Shown: positions 9,153 through 18,668, numbered from the stretch's first letter. The stretch: DNA of 64,000 nucleotides from Bradyrhizobium sp. Ec3.3 (GCF_000472925.1 NZ_AXAS01000028.1:62658-126657), one strand, 5' to 3'. Notes: a model not told the origin generated them from the sequence alone. Numbers and translations: made by a program.

Positions 9153-9321
9153 ACGCGTATCCTCCGGGCGCCCTTGAGCTTAGGCGGTGTCATTGCGAAT
9201 TGCCGCCAGGTCGATGGGAGTTCCTGGCTGAGAACGACGGGGCGGGCCTGACGCACGAGCAGGGGCGCACCTGGCCCGCCCCTACATCACCAGGCTGGGT
9301 GGCGATGCTACGTTGAACAAA

Positions 9322-9336
9322 GCAAGCAACGTGCCG
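9322..9336 (-). promoter_or_regulatory. Sigma-54 (-24/-12) promoter
   Basis: On the minus strand the sequence reads CGGCAC-N5-TTGC then T, matching the consensus TGGCAC-N5-TTGCW with one change at the first base; GG and GC are exactly 10 bp apart. Transcription would start near 9310 and run into the 60-residue gene, fixA and dctA. Confidence 0.8.
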
Positions 9337-9416
9337 CAATCGAGAACGGTGCTTGCACAAGCAATTCGCACGAGCACCTTCCAAGGAAGGGCTACCGAAC
9401 ATCAAATCATTCGAAA

Positions 9417-9432
9417 TGTCAGCAACGCAACA
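9417..9432 (-). promoter_or_regulatory. NifA upstream activator sequence
   Basis: A perfect TGT-N10-ACA motif centred about 115 bp upstream of the predicted start at ~9310, inside the usual 80-150 bp window for NifA binding sites. Together with the -24/-12 element it defines a NifA-dependent promoter. Confidence 0.75.
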
Positions 9433-10134
9433 ATTGGTTGCTTCGCGAGCCGTCGCGATGGGCTGGCGATAGTCCGCAATCATAGTGATCCTCTGCTTTT
9501 TGTTTTTCATCAGAGGCGTCTTTCGGCGTTTGGACTTACCTGGGGTATCCTCGATCACCGAAAGAGATTTGTGCGAGCTGGAGGCACGCGTTCTAAACGT
9601 GATTCGTAAGTGGCGGGCCCGGACTGCCTAGCAATCCGAGCCCATAGCCTCAGCAATCCGGCAAGTCGGTTGTTCGGCTACAAATACAACGTTGATGGAG
9701 ACGCTCGGAAAACGCATTGATGTCGCTCAAGAGATCCGTATCGGAAAGTTCGGTCGCGCAACTCGCATGTGTGAATAGCGGCCGACTTGAGATCGCACAA
9801 CCTGATGCCATCCAAGATTCAAGACTCCTTATACGCCGGGGGTTGAACCGTACGTAGCGTCAGGTTGTAGGGATAGTTCAACGGCGCTGCTTTCTTTTGA
9901 AAAGAGGTCCTGCGACCTCCGACTTTGTGCCTACGCTAGCGGTGCACTTTCGTAGACGCCGGAAAACCCATGATGGTGGGCAGAGTTAAACGGATCTTGG
10001 CTTGCTCGACAGGACTGAGTTGCTTGCAGAGTTGGACGTTCAATAGCCCTGTCGGGTGGACGCTCGCGTGATCGCCTTTAAACCAACAGGATATATCATG
10101 GCACGATTTGCGCGCCCCGCTGAACGGAGCGCCT
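9433..10134. other. Intergenic region upstream of the fix promoter
   Basis: No gene is supported. It contains the inverted repeat copy at 9840-9871. Frames on both strands lack ribosome sites and recognisable content. Confidence 0.35.
9840..9871 (-). repeat. Copy 2 of the 20-32 bp repeat, inverted
   Basis: The reverse complement of 9852-9871 is identical to 5875-5894 over 20 bases. Read on the minus strand the copy continues into CGGTTCAACC, comparable to GATTCAAG in the other two copies. Confidence 0.6.
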
Positions 10135-10503
10135 ATGGAAGGCATTGATTTGTTTGTCTTGGTCATGGCAGGGATGACCTTGGGAGGATTGGCTGCCGCC
10201 ATCGCACGCGAAGGGTCTGAGCGCGAGTTTTGCTGGTGGAAGCATCTCGCATTGTGGGCTGCCGCAATCGCGCTGCTCTGCATTATCGCCCATAAGATAG
10301 TTGAGGCCGAGGCCAACCGCGGCGTCGAATTTGACAGTATAAGTCCAGGCACGACGCTGCCGCTAGCCGCCAGCCCTTCCCGAGACAGCAGTTATGGGCC
10401 TCCATCCACGCAGAGTGCGACAAGCTGGCGAGGAGGGTCGCCGCCGCCAGATCTTCACGAGCGTCAAATCCCATGCCGCGAGGCTTGGTGCCCTGATGAT
10501 TGA
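10135..10503 (+). CDS. Small two-helix membrane protein, hypothetical
   Basis: 122 residues from the ATG at 10135, chosen because GGAG lies 7 bases upstream; nine in-frame codons before it are ignored. Two membrane segments are clear: residues ~4-24 (IDLFVLVMAGMTLGGLAAAI) and ~37-57 (HLALWAAAIALLCIIAHKIV), linked by a charged loop. The remaining ~60 residues are Ser/Pro-rich and low in structure, and may be read-through of degraded sequence rather than native tail. No family is recognised and no operon partner is seen. Confidence 0.5.
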   Translation: MEGIDLFVLVMAGMTLGGLAAAIAREGSEREFCWWKHLALWAAAIALLCIIAHKIVEAEANRGVEFDSISPGTTLPLAASPSRDSSYGPPSTQSATSWRGGSPPPDLHERQIPCREAWCPDD

Positions 10504-11033
10504 TCTGAAGGATCTCTGTGAGCTCAACGCGACGGCCGTGCAGGACCGGGCATCGAACAACCGCACAGTCCGATATAAACTCAAACTTGATGTTCCTTTC
10601 CCCAGGGGGAGCATCGTCCCCTCTGCCGCTCGGCGTGCGCCGAAAGGTTTGCGTCTCGGCCAGAACAGGCTTGACGTGACCACCGCTGCGGTCCTGCATC
10701 ACTGATGCGACCGAACTGTCGTCAGCCTCAGCCGCCCCTTTGCGCGCATCAGCGAAGCCGGCACGACTGCTCTATAACACAGATCGCCCGGCAATGGCGC
10801 TGCCACGCGCGTAACCACATACAGTACGGGCAGGAACGGCTAATCGCAGCGGCTTTCCCTGACACGAGGTCTATGGCCGGTGAACTGGTCCATGAGAGTG
10901 TGTCAACGACCAGATCGCTCGCATATTGTATCTCTTCACGATCATGGTGCGAACACGAACTCGGAGAACACTGATATTCGCATCGATCTGCCGGGAAGTG
11001 CGATGGCCCCCGTTGATCCGTCTCTTTGAGCGG
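10504..11033. other. Gap with no supported gene
   Basis: Short frames only. Nothing recognisable on either strand. Confidence 0.35.
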
Positions 11034-11989
11034 CTACGCCGCATTGGGTGCTTTCTTGTCGAGCAACCCGGCCTCGATCAGCGCCTGTTCAATACCCATG
11101 ATCTCCGAGGGATCGAGCTTCACCAAGGGCGGCCGCACCACTGCGCGCGGCAATCTGCCGAGCAGTACCAGAGCTTCTTTCATGCGGTTGTGCATATCGA
11201 CGAACGGATCGGCGTAGAACACGCGCGTCAACGGCTCGATACGATCATTGAGCCGCTTGGCCTCGGCGAGATCGTTGCCCTGCACGGCACGGTATAGGCG
11301 CACTTGCAATTCCGCGATAACGCTTCCGGAGCCCGATAGCAATCCATTGCAGCCGAGCACCAGCGAAGAGAACAGCCAGGCGCTGTGGGTCGTAAGCACG
11401 TTCACAGATCGCGGCAGATTTTGCAGCGTGCGCACGTGCCACTCATGATGCGGCACGTTGCCGACCCAGTCCTTGATGGCGCAAACGGTCGGCACCTCCT
11501 CGCACAGCTTCAGCAGGGCGTCCTTCGGATAGGTTTGACCAGTTGCGAGCGGATATTGGAACACGATCAGCGACAGGTCGGTCGCATCAGCGATGCACTT
11601 GAAATGAGAGAGAGCCATTTGCGGGGTCTGGCCGAGGCTGAACGCCGCCGGCGGGAACACCAGGAGCGCGGAGGCGCCGCCTAGCGTTGCCATGCGGGCC
11701 ACGCGCGCCGCCTCGAGGCTGCCATTCGCCCAGATGCCGGTGGATCAGCGGCAGCTTGGCTCCGATGTCGTCCTGCGCGATCTCTAGCACACGGCGCTGC
11801 TCGTCGAAACTGCAGGATACGACCTCGCTCGAATGAGCGTTGACGGTGATGGCGGAAAGACCTTCGACGGAGCTCACGTCTCGAAGGTGCTTGCGGAAGC
11901 TCCGCCTCGTCAACGGCCTGATTGTTGTCAAACGGTAGCAGGACCGCCGGGATCACGCCGTGCGGAACATAGTTCACGTGCCGGGGCAT
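11034..11989 (-). pseudogene. Dihydrodipicolinate synthase (DapA) family pseudogene
   Basis: The protein can be reassembled from three frames: 11989 to ~11900 (MPRHVNYVPHGVIPAVLLPF...), ~11900 to ~11735 (FRKHLRDVSSVEGLSAITVN...), and ~11720 to 11034 (ARMATLGGASALLVFPPAAF...). Each join needs an indel, so the gene is broken twice. The catalytic Tyr (FQYPLA) and Schiff-base Lys (CAIKDW) of the class-I aldolase superfamily are still present in the last segment. Intact relatives are lyases acting on pyruvate-type substrates; rhizopine MosA belongs to this superfamily, but a specific link is not supported. Low-similarity drift is slight, suggesting recent inactivation or sequencing errors. Confidence 0.8.
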
Positions 11990-12324
11990 AGCTCGTCTCC
12001 TGTCAGTCGGTCATCCGGAAATCGCGGGCAAAGCGCGCGAACCCAGAATACAGAAACGAACGCTGAACGTGTATGTCTGCATTTTCCGGGTTTGCCGTCT
12101 TCGAGGGATGATGAACATTTCGCCATCGCCTTGACCTGGCGCGCTGACTGAGCCGACTTCTCCGATAGTCGATCGGCGGCGACGCGCACCATGCGCGCTT
12201 CTGGAGGATCTTTCACGACCGTTGCCAGATCTGACCTGAAATTCCGATCGCGCCGAGGACCTGAGCGGCGAAACATCGCACTTCGGCGCGGCGCAGCGTG
12301 ACATCACCGGCAGGGATCAATTGA
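11990..12324. other. Gap with no supported gene
   Basis: Nothing recognisable on either strand. Confidence 0.3.
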
Positions 12325-12642
12325 TCAATCGTCCGCTTCGCGTTGCTCGGAAGCAGATGCGCTCGTCTTTGACGGCGCCTCCGCGCCAACCTGGCGCGCT
12401 TCCATCAGATCGAGGAGGGTGCGACCCTTTTCTGTGATGCGCCAGCCACCATTTAGCCGTTCAACGAGCTTCTGCGAAAAAATGTCGAGGTTCGGGACAC
12501 GGGCGGCCATTCTCTTGGTGCGCTCGGCCCAGTCTCGACCACTCGTCGCTAGAATGGCCATGTCGCGTTTGAGCTCCGCCATCGGCGCGAAACCGTCCGG
12601 GTAGCTCACAAGGATCTTAAGAACGGTAACCTGGAAATTCAC
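12325..12642 (-). CDS. Hypothetical winged-helix-like protein (105 aa)
   Basis: Starts at a GTG (12642), 27 bp after the 66-residue gene on the same strand, so the two are probably one operon. Residues ~1-85 look like a winged helix: VTVLKILVSYPDGFAPMAEL, then helices around DWAERTKRMAARVP, and a beta wing ending GGWRITEKGRTLLDLMEA. The C-terminal 20 residues are a low-complexity Ala/Ser/Glu tail. It may bind DNA, but no named family is recognised. Confidence 0.6.
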   Translation of the reverse strand: MNFQVTVLKILVSYPDGFAPMAELKRDMAILATSGRDWAERTKRMAARVPNLDIFSQKLVERLNGGWRITEKGRTLLDLMEARQVGAEAPSKTSASASEQREADD

Positions 12643-12669
12643 CTGCGTGGGAGATCATATTGTCCGCGC

Positions 12670-12870
12670 CTACCGCCACATGGTCGGTGCATCGCGAAGT
12701 GCTTCGAGGCCAATTTGTTTGAGGCGGTCGGGTATCGTTTCACCTCTGGTGGCGGCTTCCAGAAGCTTAGCGGCAACATGCGCGCGGACGCCAGTTTCGT
12801 AGCGCGAAATGCGCGCGCAGACCTCCTCGAGGACCGCGCGCAGAAGCTCGGCGGTAGCCGTATCCACCAT
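12670..12870 (-). CDS. Hypothetical helical protein (66 aa)
   Basis: The ATG at 12870 follows GGGAGATCTCCAA, a good ribosome site, so the longer frame up to 13053 is not used. The protein is almost entirely helical (MVDTATAELLRAVLEEVCAR; then VRAHVAAKLLEAATRGE), soluble and acidic. The C-terminal stretch ETIPDRLKQIGLEALRDAP is a pattern I associate with small Bradyrhizobium hypotheticals. It is upstream of and close to the winged-helix-like gene. Function unknown. Confidence 0.6.
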   Translation of the reverse strand: MVDTATAELLRAVLEEVCARISRYETGVRAHVAAKLLEAATRGETIPDRLKQIGLEALRDAPTMWR

Positions 12871-13644
12871 TTGGAGATCTCCCGCGTGCTCGACATGAGG
12901 AAGATAATACGGATCGCGCGTTCCGAAATTCAAGTGGGATGAATGACCTAGCTTCCACCATGCTTTCTGCGCCCTTGTCGCAACGCCACCGGGCGGGTTG
13001 CCCTTCGTTGTTCGATTGCGGCGGCTCGGCTTCGATCGCACTTGTCGCCGCATCTACTCTCACTTGAGTTTTCGGAGTTCTGCTTCGGCGCGGCGCTCGA
13101 GCTCCTTTACTTGGCGGCCATTTCTATCCGGCACTCCACGCCAGCCTGCGCCCTGTCGAAGTCCAACACAGTCCTACGAGCAGGCTCATCTTCGCTTGGA
13201 GTCCAAGCACAATGTCTGGCTCTGGCATCCGCGCGGCGGTAGAGATGGCCAGTCATGCCGTCACCTGCCGAATTGAGAATGTGCTTTAGCTTGTGCTTCT
13301 TCAGCGATTCCCAGACAATCGGCGCGTGAAAAAGGTTAGAGCTTGCAGTGCATGGTAGCCAGCTTTCGAGTTTGATGAGTGCAACGAGTTCGTACTTCGG
13401 CGCACAAATTCCGCGTCTGGTTGCAATTTTCGACGGATTTCACTTGTTTCGCTCACGGTGCTCTCACGATTTGCATCTATCTTTGCTTGCTCGAAGATTG
13501 TGCCACCCGAATAACAGGATGACGAGCCTGCGATTGCAGATAAGGGGTTGAAGCTGGGTTTGAGGCCTTTAGCCGCCTCGGGACGCCTTTGGCGTAGATG
13601 CTCTGAACGTCATCACGGCGCCGGAAAACCGAGGAGCAGGCGAA
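12871..13644. other. Gap with no supported gene
   Basis: Frames lack ribosome sites and family content. The region ends at a degenerate nod-box-like site (13645-13691). Confidence 0.35.
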
Positions 13645-13691
13645 AACTTCGTAAAATCAATGCCGTAAACGTCTATTGTCCTTAGGCATTC
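13645..13691 (-). promoter_or_regulatory. Degenerate nod-box-like sequence
   Basis: On the minus strand TTGATTTTACGAA (13648-13660) is identical to the same part of the clear nod box at 4273-4320, and GGAC aligns with GGAT of that box at the same distance. The leading ATC units are not conserved. It faces away from gmd towards empty sequence, so it is probably a relic. Confidence 0.35.
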
Positions 13692-13808
13692 ATTTCTTTA
13701 TCACCGTGGATGGTTTTGAGGGCTTGAACAGAGCTTCCGTCGGGGTACGGGCGGAGGGTGACTGAGGGGCACGTAAAACCGATCGGTTCGTTTGCACCAG
13801 GGTAGAAT

Positions 13809-14893
13809 TTGACAAGTCAGAACTCTCAACGGCGGGTCGCTTTGATTACCGGCGTGACCGGGCAGGATGGCGCCTATCTCTCCGAATATCTATTATCGCT
13901 CGGCTATGTCGTGCATGGCATCAAGCGACGGTCCTCTTCCTTCAATACCGCGCGCGTCGATCATCTCTATCAGGACCGGCATGCCGGGAATGTGCCGTTT
14001 CTGATGCACTACGGCGACATGACCGACTCGACCAATCTGATCCGCTTGATCCAGCAGATCCGACCGACCGAGATCTACAACCTTGCCGCCCAGAGCCATG
14101 TCGGCGTGAGCTTTGAAAGCCCAGAATATACTGCAAACGCCGAAGCGATCGGCGTGCTGCGCCTGCTCGAGGCGATCCGGATCCTTGGCCTGGAGAAAGA
14201 GACACGCTTCTACAGGCTTCTACTTCCGAGCTTTACGGCCTGGTTCAGGAAGTCCCCCAGAAGGAGACCACGCCGTTCTATCCGTGCTCGCCCTATGGTG
14301 TGGCCAAACTGTACGGCTACTGGATCACGGTGAACTATCGCGAAGCCTACGGCATATTCGCAAGTAACGGCATCCTCTTCAATCACGAGAGCCCAGTCCG
14401 CGGCGAGACCTTTGTTACCCGTAAGATCACCCGCGCCGTCGCCCGCATTGAGGTCGGTCTTGAGGAGACGCTCTACCTCGGCAACCTCGAAGCCAAGCGC
14501 GACTGGGGGCATGCACGCGACTATATCGAGGGCATGTACATGATTTTGCAGGCGGACCAGCCCGATGATTTCGTGCTCGCGACCGGCGAGACGCGGTCGG
14601 TGCGCGAGATGGTCCAGCTTGCATTTGCCGAGATCGGCCGCCGCATCGAGTGGCGCAGCAAGGGCGTCGATGACTCTGGTGTTGACGCGAAGAGCGGTAA
14701 GACCGTGGTTCGAATCGATCCGACCTATTTCCGTCCGACAGAGGTTGATCTTCTCATTGGGGATGCCAGCAAAGCGCGCGAGCAGCTCGGCTGGAAGCCG
14801 AAGCGCAGCTTTGCGCAGCTCGTGCAGGAGATGGTGGCAAGCGATCTAGACGAGGCGAAGCGGGAGGCCGCCGGTGGCCGCCACACCGTTTGA
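13809..14893 (+). pseudogene. gmd (noeL): GDP-mannose 4,6-dehydratase, frameshifted
   Basis: Makes GDP-4-keto-6-deoxymannose, the first step to GDP-fucose used to fucosylate Nod factors (NoeL) or surface polysaccharide. The first segment (from a TTG at 13809) has the Rossmann motif TGVTGQDGAYLSEYLL and NLAAQSHVGVSFE. At ~14215 one C appears missing in FY-QAS: shifting frame restores TSELYG and PYGVAKLYG, which hold the catalytic Thr, Glu, Tyr and Lys, and the frame then runs intact to 14893. A single base loss thus breaks an otherwise well-preserved gene. A sequencing error is possible, but the next gene and a downstream fragment are also decayed, which favours real pseudogenisation. Confidence 0.9.
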
Positions 14894-15804
14894 GCTGAAA
14901 GGGAAATCCGTCTATGTCGCCGGCCATCGCGGTATGGTCGGGGCCGCGCTCATGCGGCGCCTTGTGCAGGAAAATGCGCGCCTCGCCATCTTGGAGCGAA
15001 GCGAGGTCGATCTGCGCGACCAGGCTCAGGTGTTCGACTGATTCGCCAAGGCACGGCCACAGGTCGTGTTCTTGGCTGCCGCCAAGGTCGGCGGCATCGT
15101 CGCAAATGATACACTGCGCGCCGAGTTCATCTACGACAACATTGCGATCGCCGCGAATCTGATCTACGCCGCTCATCTCAATGATGTCGAGAAGCTGATG
15201 TTCCTGGGCTCCTCGTGCATTTATCCAAAACTTGCTCCCCAGCCGCTGCGCGAGGATATGGTGCTGACCGGTCCGCTCGAGCCGACCAATGAGCCCTATG
15301 CAATCGCCAAGATCGCCGGCATCAAGATGGTGGAAGCCTATCGCAGTCAGTACGGAAGCGACTTCATCAGCGTGATGCCAAGCAACCTGTACGGCCCCCG
15401 CGACAACTACCACCCCGAATATAGCCACGTCGTCGCAGCCCTGATCCGCCGCTTTCACGAAGCCAAAGTCGCTGATAAAAGAAGCGTCGTGGTGTGGGCA
15501 CGGGCGCGCCACGCCGTGAATTCCTCTATGTCGACGACATGGCGGATGCCTGCGTGCATCTGATGAAGACCTATTCGGGGGCCGATCTCGTCAAGACATC
15601 ACCATCGGCGAGTTCGCCCGCGTCGTTGCCGACATTGTCGGCTATCGAGGTGAAATCACTTTCGACACCTCGCGTCCCGACGGTCCCCCCCGTAAGTTGC
15701 TCGACGTCAGCCGACTCGCAAAGCTGGGCTGGCGCGCGAAAACCTCCCTGAAAGATGGCATCCAGCAAGCTTACCAAGCCTTTCTGACATCAGGCAACGA
15801 CTGA
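14874..15804 (+). pseudogene. fcl (nolK): GDP-L-fucose synthase, decayed
   Basis: The epimerase/reductase that follows Gmd. A GTG at 14874 overlaps the end of gmd by 20 bp, the usual coupled arrangement. The NADP motif VAGHRGMVGAAL and the substrate loop GSSCIYPK, followed by EPYAIAKIAG (catalytic Tyr/Lys), are recognisable. Lesions: an in-frame TGA at 15039-15041 where Trp is expected; loss of one G near 15497, after which the frame continues as GTGAPRREFLYVDD; and a small deletion plus shift near 15595 that removes the expected NIGTGE stretch before DITIGEFARVV. The end reads to 15804. The enzyme cannot be made intact. Confidence 0.9.
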
Positions 15805-15810
15805 AGAAGA

Positions 15811-16122
15811 TTGCCCGGCTACAAAGCCCCGTCCACGGCGAGACTTTGTCGCCCGTCAGATCACCCGCGCCGTCGGCCGCATTGAGGCCGGCCTGGAGGA
15901 TTCGCTCCATCTCGACAAGCTCGATGCCAGCCGCGACTGAGGGCGTGCACGAGATCATGTAAGACAAGCACGTGATCCTGCAGGCCGACAAGTCCCGGGA
16001 CCGGCGAGCCACGGTCAGTGTGCGAGATGGTCGAGTTCGCGTTTGCCGAGGTCGGCTTCGAATGGCGCGGCAAAGGCGTCGAAGAAACTGGCATCGATAC
16101 CAAGTCGCTCGTTAAGAAGCCG
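15811..16122 (+). pseudogene. Second, truncated gmd fragment
   Basis: Sequence from ~15811 parallels the middle of gmd (around 14390-14700): SPVxGET, ITRAVGRIEAGLED, LDASRD, then CEMVEFAFAEVGFEWRGKGVEETGIDTKS. It has several stops and shifts. It is more diverged than the full gmd copy, so it is either an old duplication or a remnant of a different strain's gene brought in by recombination. It ends at the edge of the IS5-family element. Confidence 0.75.
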
Positions 16123-17449
16123 GATTGAGCTTTGCGGGACAGGCGAGCGTTCGCCATAGGAACAGGCGCAAGAATTCCCTGAACCAGGCGAGGATGCGGC
16201 GCAAGTTGTGGCCAACGGCTGAGAGGATGACGTTGGCGGCATCGCCGGCACGGCCTTTGAGGTAACAGCGGCCGAGATGACCTTCTGCTTTCATGTGTCC
16301 GATGATGGGCTCGATGGCGGAGCGGCGGCGCAGCTCGCGCTTGATGACGCCGAAGACGCCGCGTTTCTGGCCGGAGATGAAGACGCGACGTGGATTTTGA
16401 GCGTCATGGCCGCGGTACCCCTTGTCGACATAGGCTCGCTCGATCGGACAGCCAGTGAGTGTCTCGGTGCGGTCGATGACGCCGCGCAAGGTGTGACCGT
16501 CGTACGGGTTGTCTGGCATCGCGCTGGCGTGCAGCACGAACAGGCCGCCGGGGGCCCGGCGGTTGTTGGTGACGATGGAGGCCTTCACGCCGAATTCATA
16601 GGGCGCGGCGGCCTTGCCTTTGCCGATGCATTCCACCTCCGGGGCATGAAAAGAATAAAGTTTCCAGCCGCGCTGGCGCTGCTGTTGCGAGCGGATCTGG
16701 CTGGCTCGGCCAAGCGGGAGTGCGAACGCCTCCTCCAGTGCCGGCTCGTCCTCGATCTTGCGACGGATGTCGCGGATGATCCGGCCCAGCCGGCTGCGCA
16801 GGATACGCAACTGCCGCTGATGCCGCCCGAATTGTTTGGCATGAGCGTAGCGACCCGCCATCATCGCGGCTGCCTTGGCCACGCGAGAATAGGATTGCCG
16901 CAGCCTGACGCCGTGCTGTCTCGCCAGGCGGTTGAGACCCCTGATGGCCGCATGCAAGAGCTTGGCATCAGTCGGAAAGGTGATGGCCTTCGGTTGCACC
17001 GTGGTGTCGACCGTGACGCGCTTGAGGTCCTGGCCGCGTAACGCGCCGGCCGCGTGCGCCACCCGCAGGCTCTCGGCCAGCAGCAGCTCCAGCTTGTCGC
17101 CGAGCCGCTTGCGCCAATGGCTCAGGTCCGAGCGCTCGTGCGGGAAGGTGTGCTGGAAGAACTCTTCGCCGGTGAGGAACTGGAAATACGGATCGTGGAC
17201 CCAGCGCTCGCACACCCCCTCATCGGACAGCCCGTAAATGTGCTTGAGCAGCAGCAGCCCGATCATGAAGCGGGTCTCGATCCCGGGCCGGCCGTTCTCG
17301 CTGTAGAGCGGAGCGATCTCGCCGTCGATCCAGTCCCAATCGACCTTGCCAGCCAGCAGAACCAGCTCGTGCTTCATGTTGATGATCTGGTCCAGCCGCG
17401 CCCGGAACAGGTCATTCGATCCCGTGGTCTTGTGCTTCTTCGGCCGCAT
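16112..17449 (-). CDS. IS5-family transposase
   Basis: 445 residues, apparently intact. The DDE catalytic triad is visible: Asp in RVTVDTTV, Asp in ERAYVDKGYRGHD, and Glu in SAIEPIIGHMK, preceded by the family's N-terminal domain (RFMIGLLLLKHIYGLSD). The stop lies about 9 bp outside the provisional left end of the element. The opposite strand of this gene carries long open frames that are shadows. It is likely functional and is the most intact mobile element in the window together with the IS1595-type element. Confidence 0.9.
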   Translation of the reverse strand: MRPKKHKTTGSNDLFRARLDQIINMKHELVLLAGKVDWDWIDGEIAPLYSENGRPGIETRFMIGLLLLKHIYGLSDEGVCERWVHDPYFQFLTGEEFFQHTFPHERSDLSHWRKRLGDKLELLLAESLRVAHAAGALRGQDLKRVTVDTTVQPKAITFPTDAKLLHAAIRGLNRLARQHGVRLRQSYSRVAKAAAMMAGRYAHAKQFGRHQRQLRILRSRLGRIIRDIRRKIEDEPALEEAFALPLGRASQIRSQQQRQRGWKLYSFHAPEVECIGKGKAAAPYEFGVKASIVTNNRRAPGGLFVLHASAMPDNPYDGHTLRGVIDRTETLTGCPIERAYVDKGYRGHDAQNPRRVFISGQKRGVFGVIKRELRRRSAIEPIIGHMKAEGHLGRCYLKGRAGDAANVILSAVGHNLRRILAWFREFLRLFLWRTLACPAKLNPAS

Positions 17450-17591
17450 CGTCTTCTCCGATGCACCACAGAATCATGGCCCGCAGCAAAAGAAAATCCA
17501 AAAACCAATTTGCAGGGTTTGGAAGCCTCAAGCCCCAAATCCCTGCAATCTCAAACGCCTCAAAAACCCGAAAACAGACTCCCGCTCAATC
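16123..17591 (-). mobile_element. IS5-family insertion sequence
   Basis: About 1.47 kb around one transposase gene. The ends are short perfect inverted repeats, GATTGAGC at 16123-16130 and GCTCAATC at 17584-17591; beyond these the ends diverge. No target duplication is obvious (GCCG against GCTT), so the exact boundaries are provisional. The element interrupts the second gmd fragment. Confidence 0.6.
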
Positions 17592-17724
17592 GCTTAGAGC
17601 CTTGTTCACGGCCGACTACCAAGAGCTATAAGGCCGTTGAGCTCGCCATAACGTCGGTAAGACCATCTCCCGGTTGCATCAATGCCGGAGTGGTTTGCAT
17701 TCATTGCAAGAAGCTGATGCATCC
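17592..17724. other. Intergenic
   Basis: Short region between the IS5 element and the DUF4239-like gene. Nothing seen. Confidence 0.3.
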
Positions 17725-18501
17725 TCATTCCGCTGCAATTTTGGTGAGCTCTGCCAGTGGTCCCGGTTCTACTCGGATATCACCGGAAAAAGGACGCTCT
17801 TGCAGGCCAATGAGTCCCAGCGCTATCACAACGGCGATTGAGAACACGGTTAATGCCGTAATTTGCGCACCGACCTTCTTCAGGTGCACCAATCCGATCG
17901 ATATTTGGGTGACCACGCCAAGGATGAGGACGAGAATCCATTTGGCATCGATGGTGCGGTCGGAAGCCAAGGCGAGCCGTTCGGAACGCGCGCTGCCCGC
18001 TCCGACTGCGGCATTTAACAAGGCTGTCTGCACTGCCCCGCCCGCTACTTGAGCGATCTGCGGATCGCTCACTTCTCGCAGCAAGGCGTCATAGGCGGGA
18101 CCAGGCGAATGGGCCTTCTGGTCCTTCGCCATCGCCGGCCACTCGTCCTCCACGAGGGCGGCGACGTATTTCGCAACCACTGAGCGGAGGCTGGCCATGT
18201 CCGAGACGGAAGCGTGACTAATGGCATAGATGTTGCGCAGCTCCGCCGCCTCTGACTGCACCGCGCGGGCCGCTTGACGGTTGCGATCGGTTATATCATT
18301 GGCCAGAAATCCGGTCAGGAACGCAAACAACACTCCGACCGTTCCGAAAAACGGAGCGACCACGCCTTCTACGCGGCGCATCGGCACAACCGTTGCAGGG
18401 CTGAAACTCGCGATCACAATGACAGCGCCGGTCGTTGCGTAAAGAGTGATGAGGACAGCGAATAATTCAAATATCGGAAGGTCCAGCCAAGCTTTGATCA
18501 T
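17725..18501 (-). CDS. DUF4239-like integral membrane protein
   Basis: 258 residues from the ATG at 18501; the frame extends further upstream without a better start. Two hydrophobic helices near the N-terminus (FELFAVLITLYATTGAVIVI and FFGTVGVLFAFLTGFLANDI), a central soluble helical domain (~130 residues) and two more helices near the C-terminus (WILVLILGVVTQISIGLVHL and ITALTVFSIAVVIALGLIGL). This 2+2 layout and GFLANDITDRNRQA fit the bestrophin-like DUF4239 family. The role is unknown; ion-channel activity is suggested only by the family's loose similarity to bestrophins. Confidence 0.75.
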   Translation of the reverse strand: MIKAWLDLPIFELFAVLITLYATTGAVIVIASFSPATVVPMRRVEGVVAPFFGTVGVLFAFLTGFLANDITDRNRQAARAVQSEAAELRNIYAISHASVSDMASLRSVVAKYVAALVEDEWPAMAKDQKAHSPGPAYDALLREVSDPQIAQVAGGAVQTALLNAAVGAGSARSERLALASDRTIDAKWILVLILGVVTQISIGLVHLKKVGAQITALTVFSIAVVIALGLIGLQERPFSGDIRVEPGPLAELTKIAAE

Positions 18502-18668
18502 TGGGTTAGCCGATCCTCTGATGCAAGGCGCAGGCTCCGATTGAAGCATATGAGCATTCAGCGCCCGATAGTGCATTGCCAGCGAAAGCACAACTCTGGG
18601 CCCGCGCTGGAACGGTCCAGGGATTGAGTTCGTTCGCTTAAGGATCATAATTCTCTCAGACCTTTTTC

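Noticed and set aside
13361..13390. Possible tts box (AGCTTTCGA...) on the minus strand
   Set aside because: The two half motifs are two bases too close together, and no gene follows.
16277..18052. Long plus-strand frames opposite the IS5 transposase
   Set aside because: Shadow frames of the transposase on the minus strand, with no recognisable domain.
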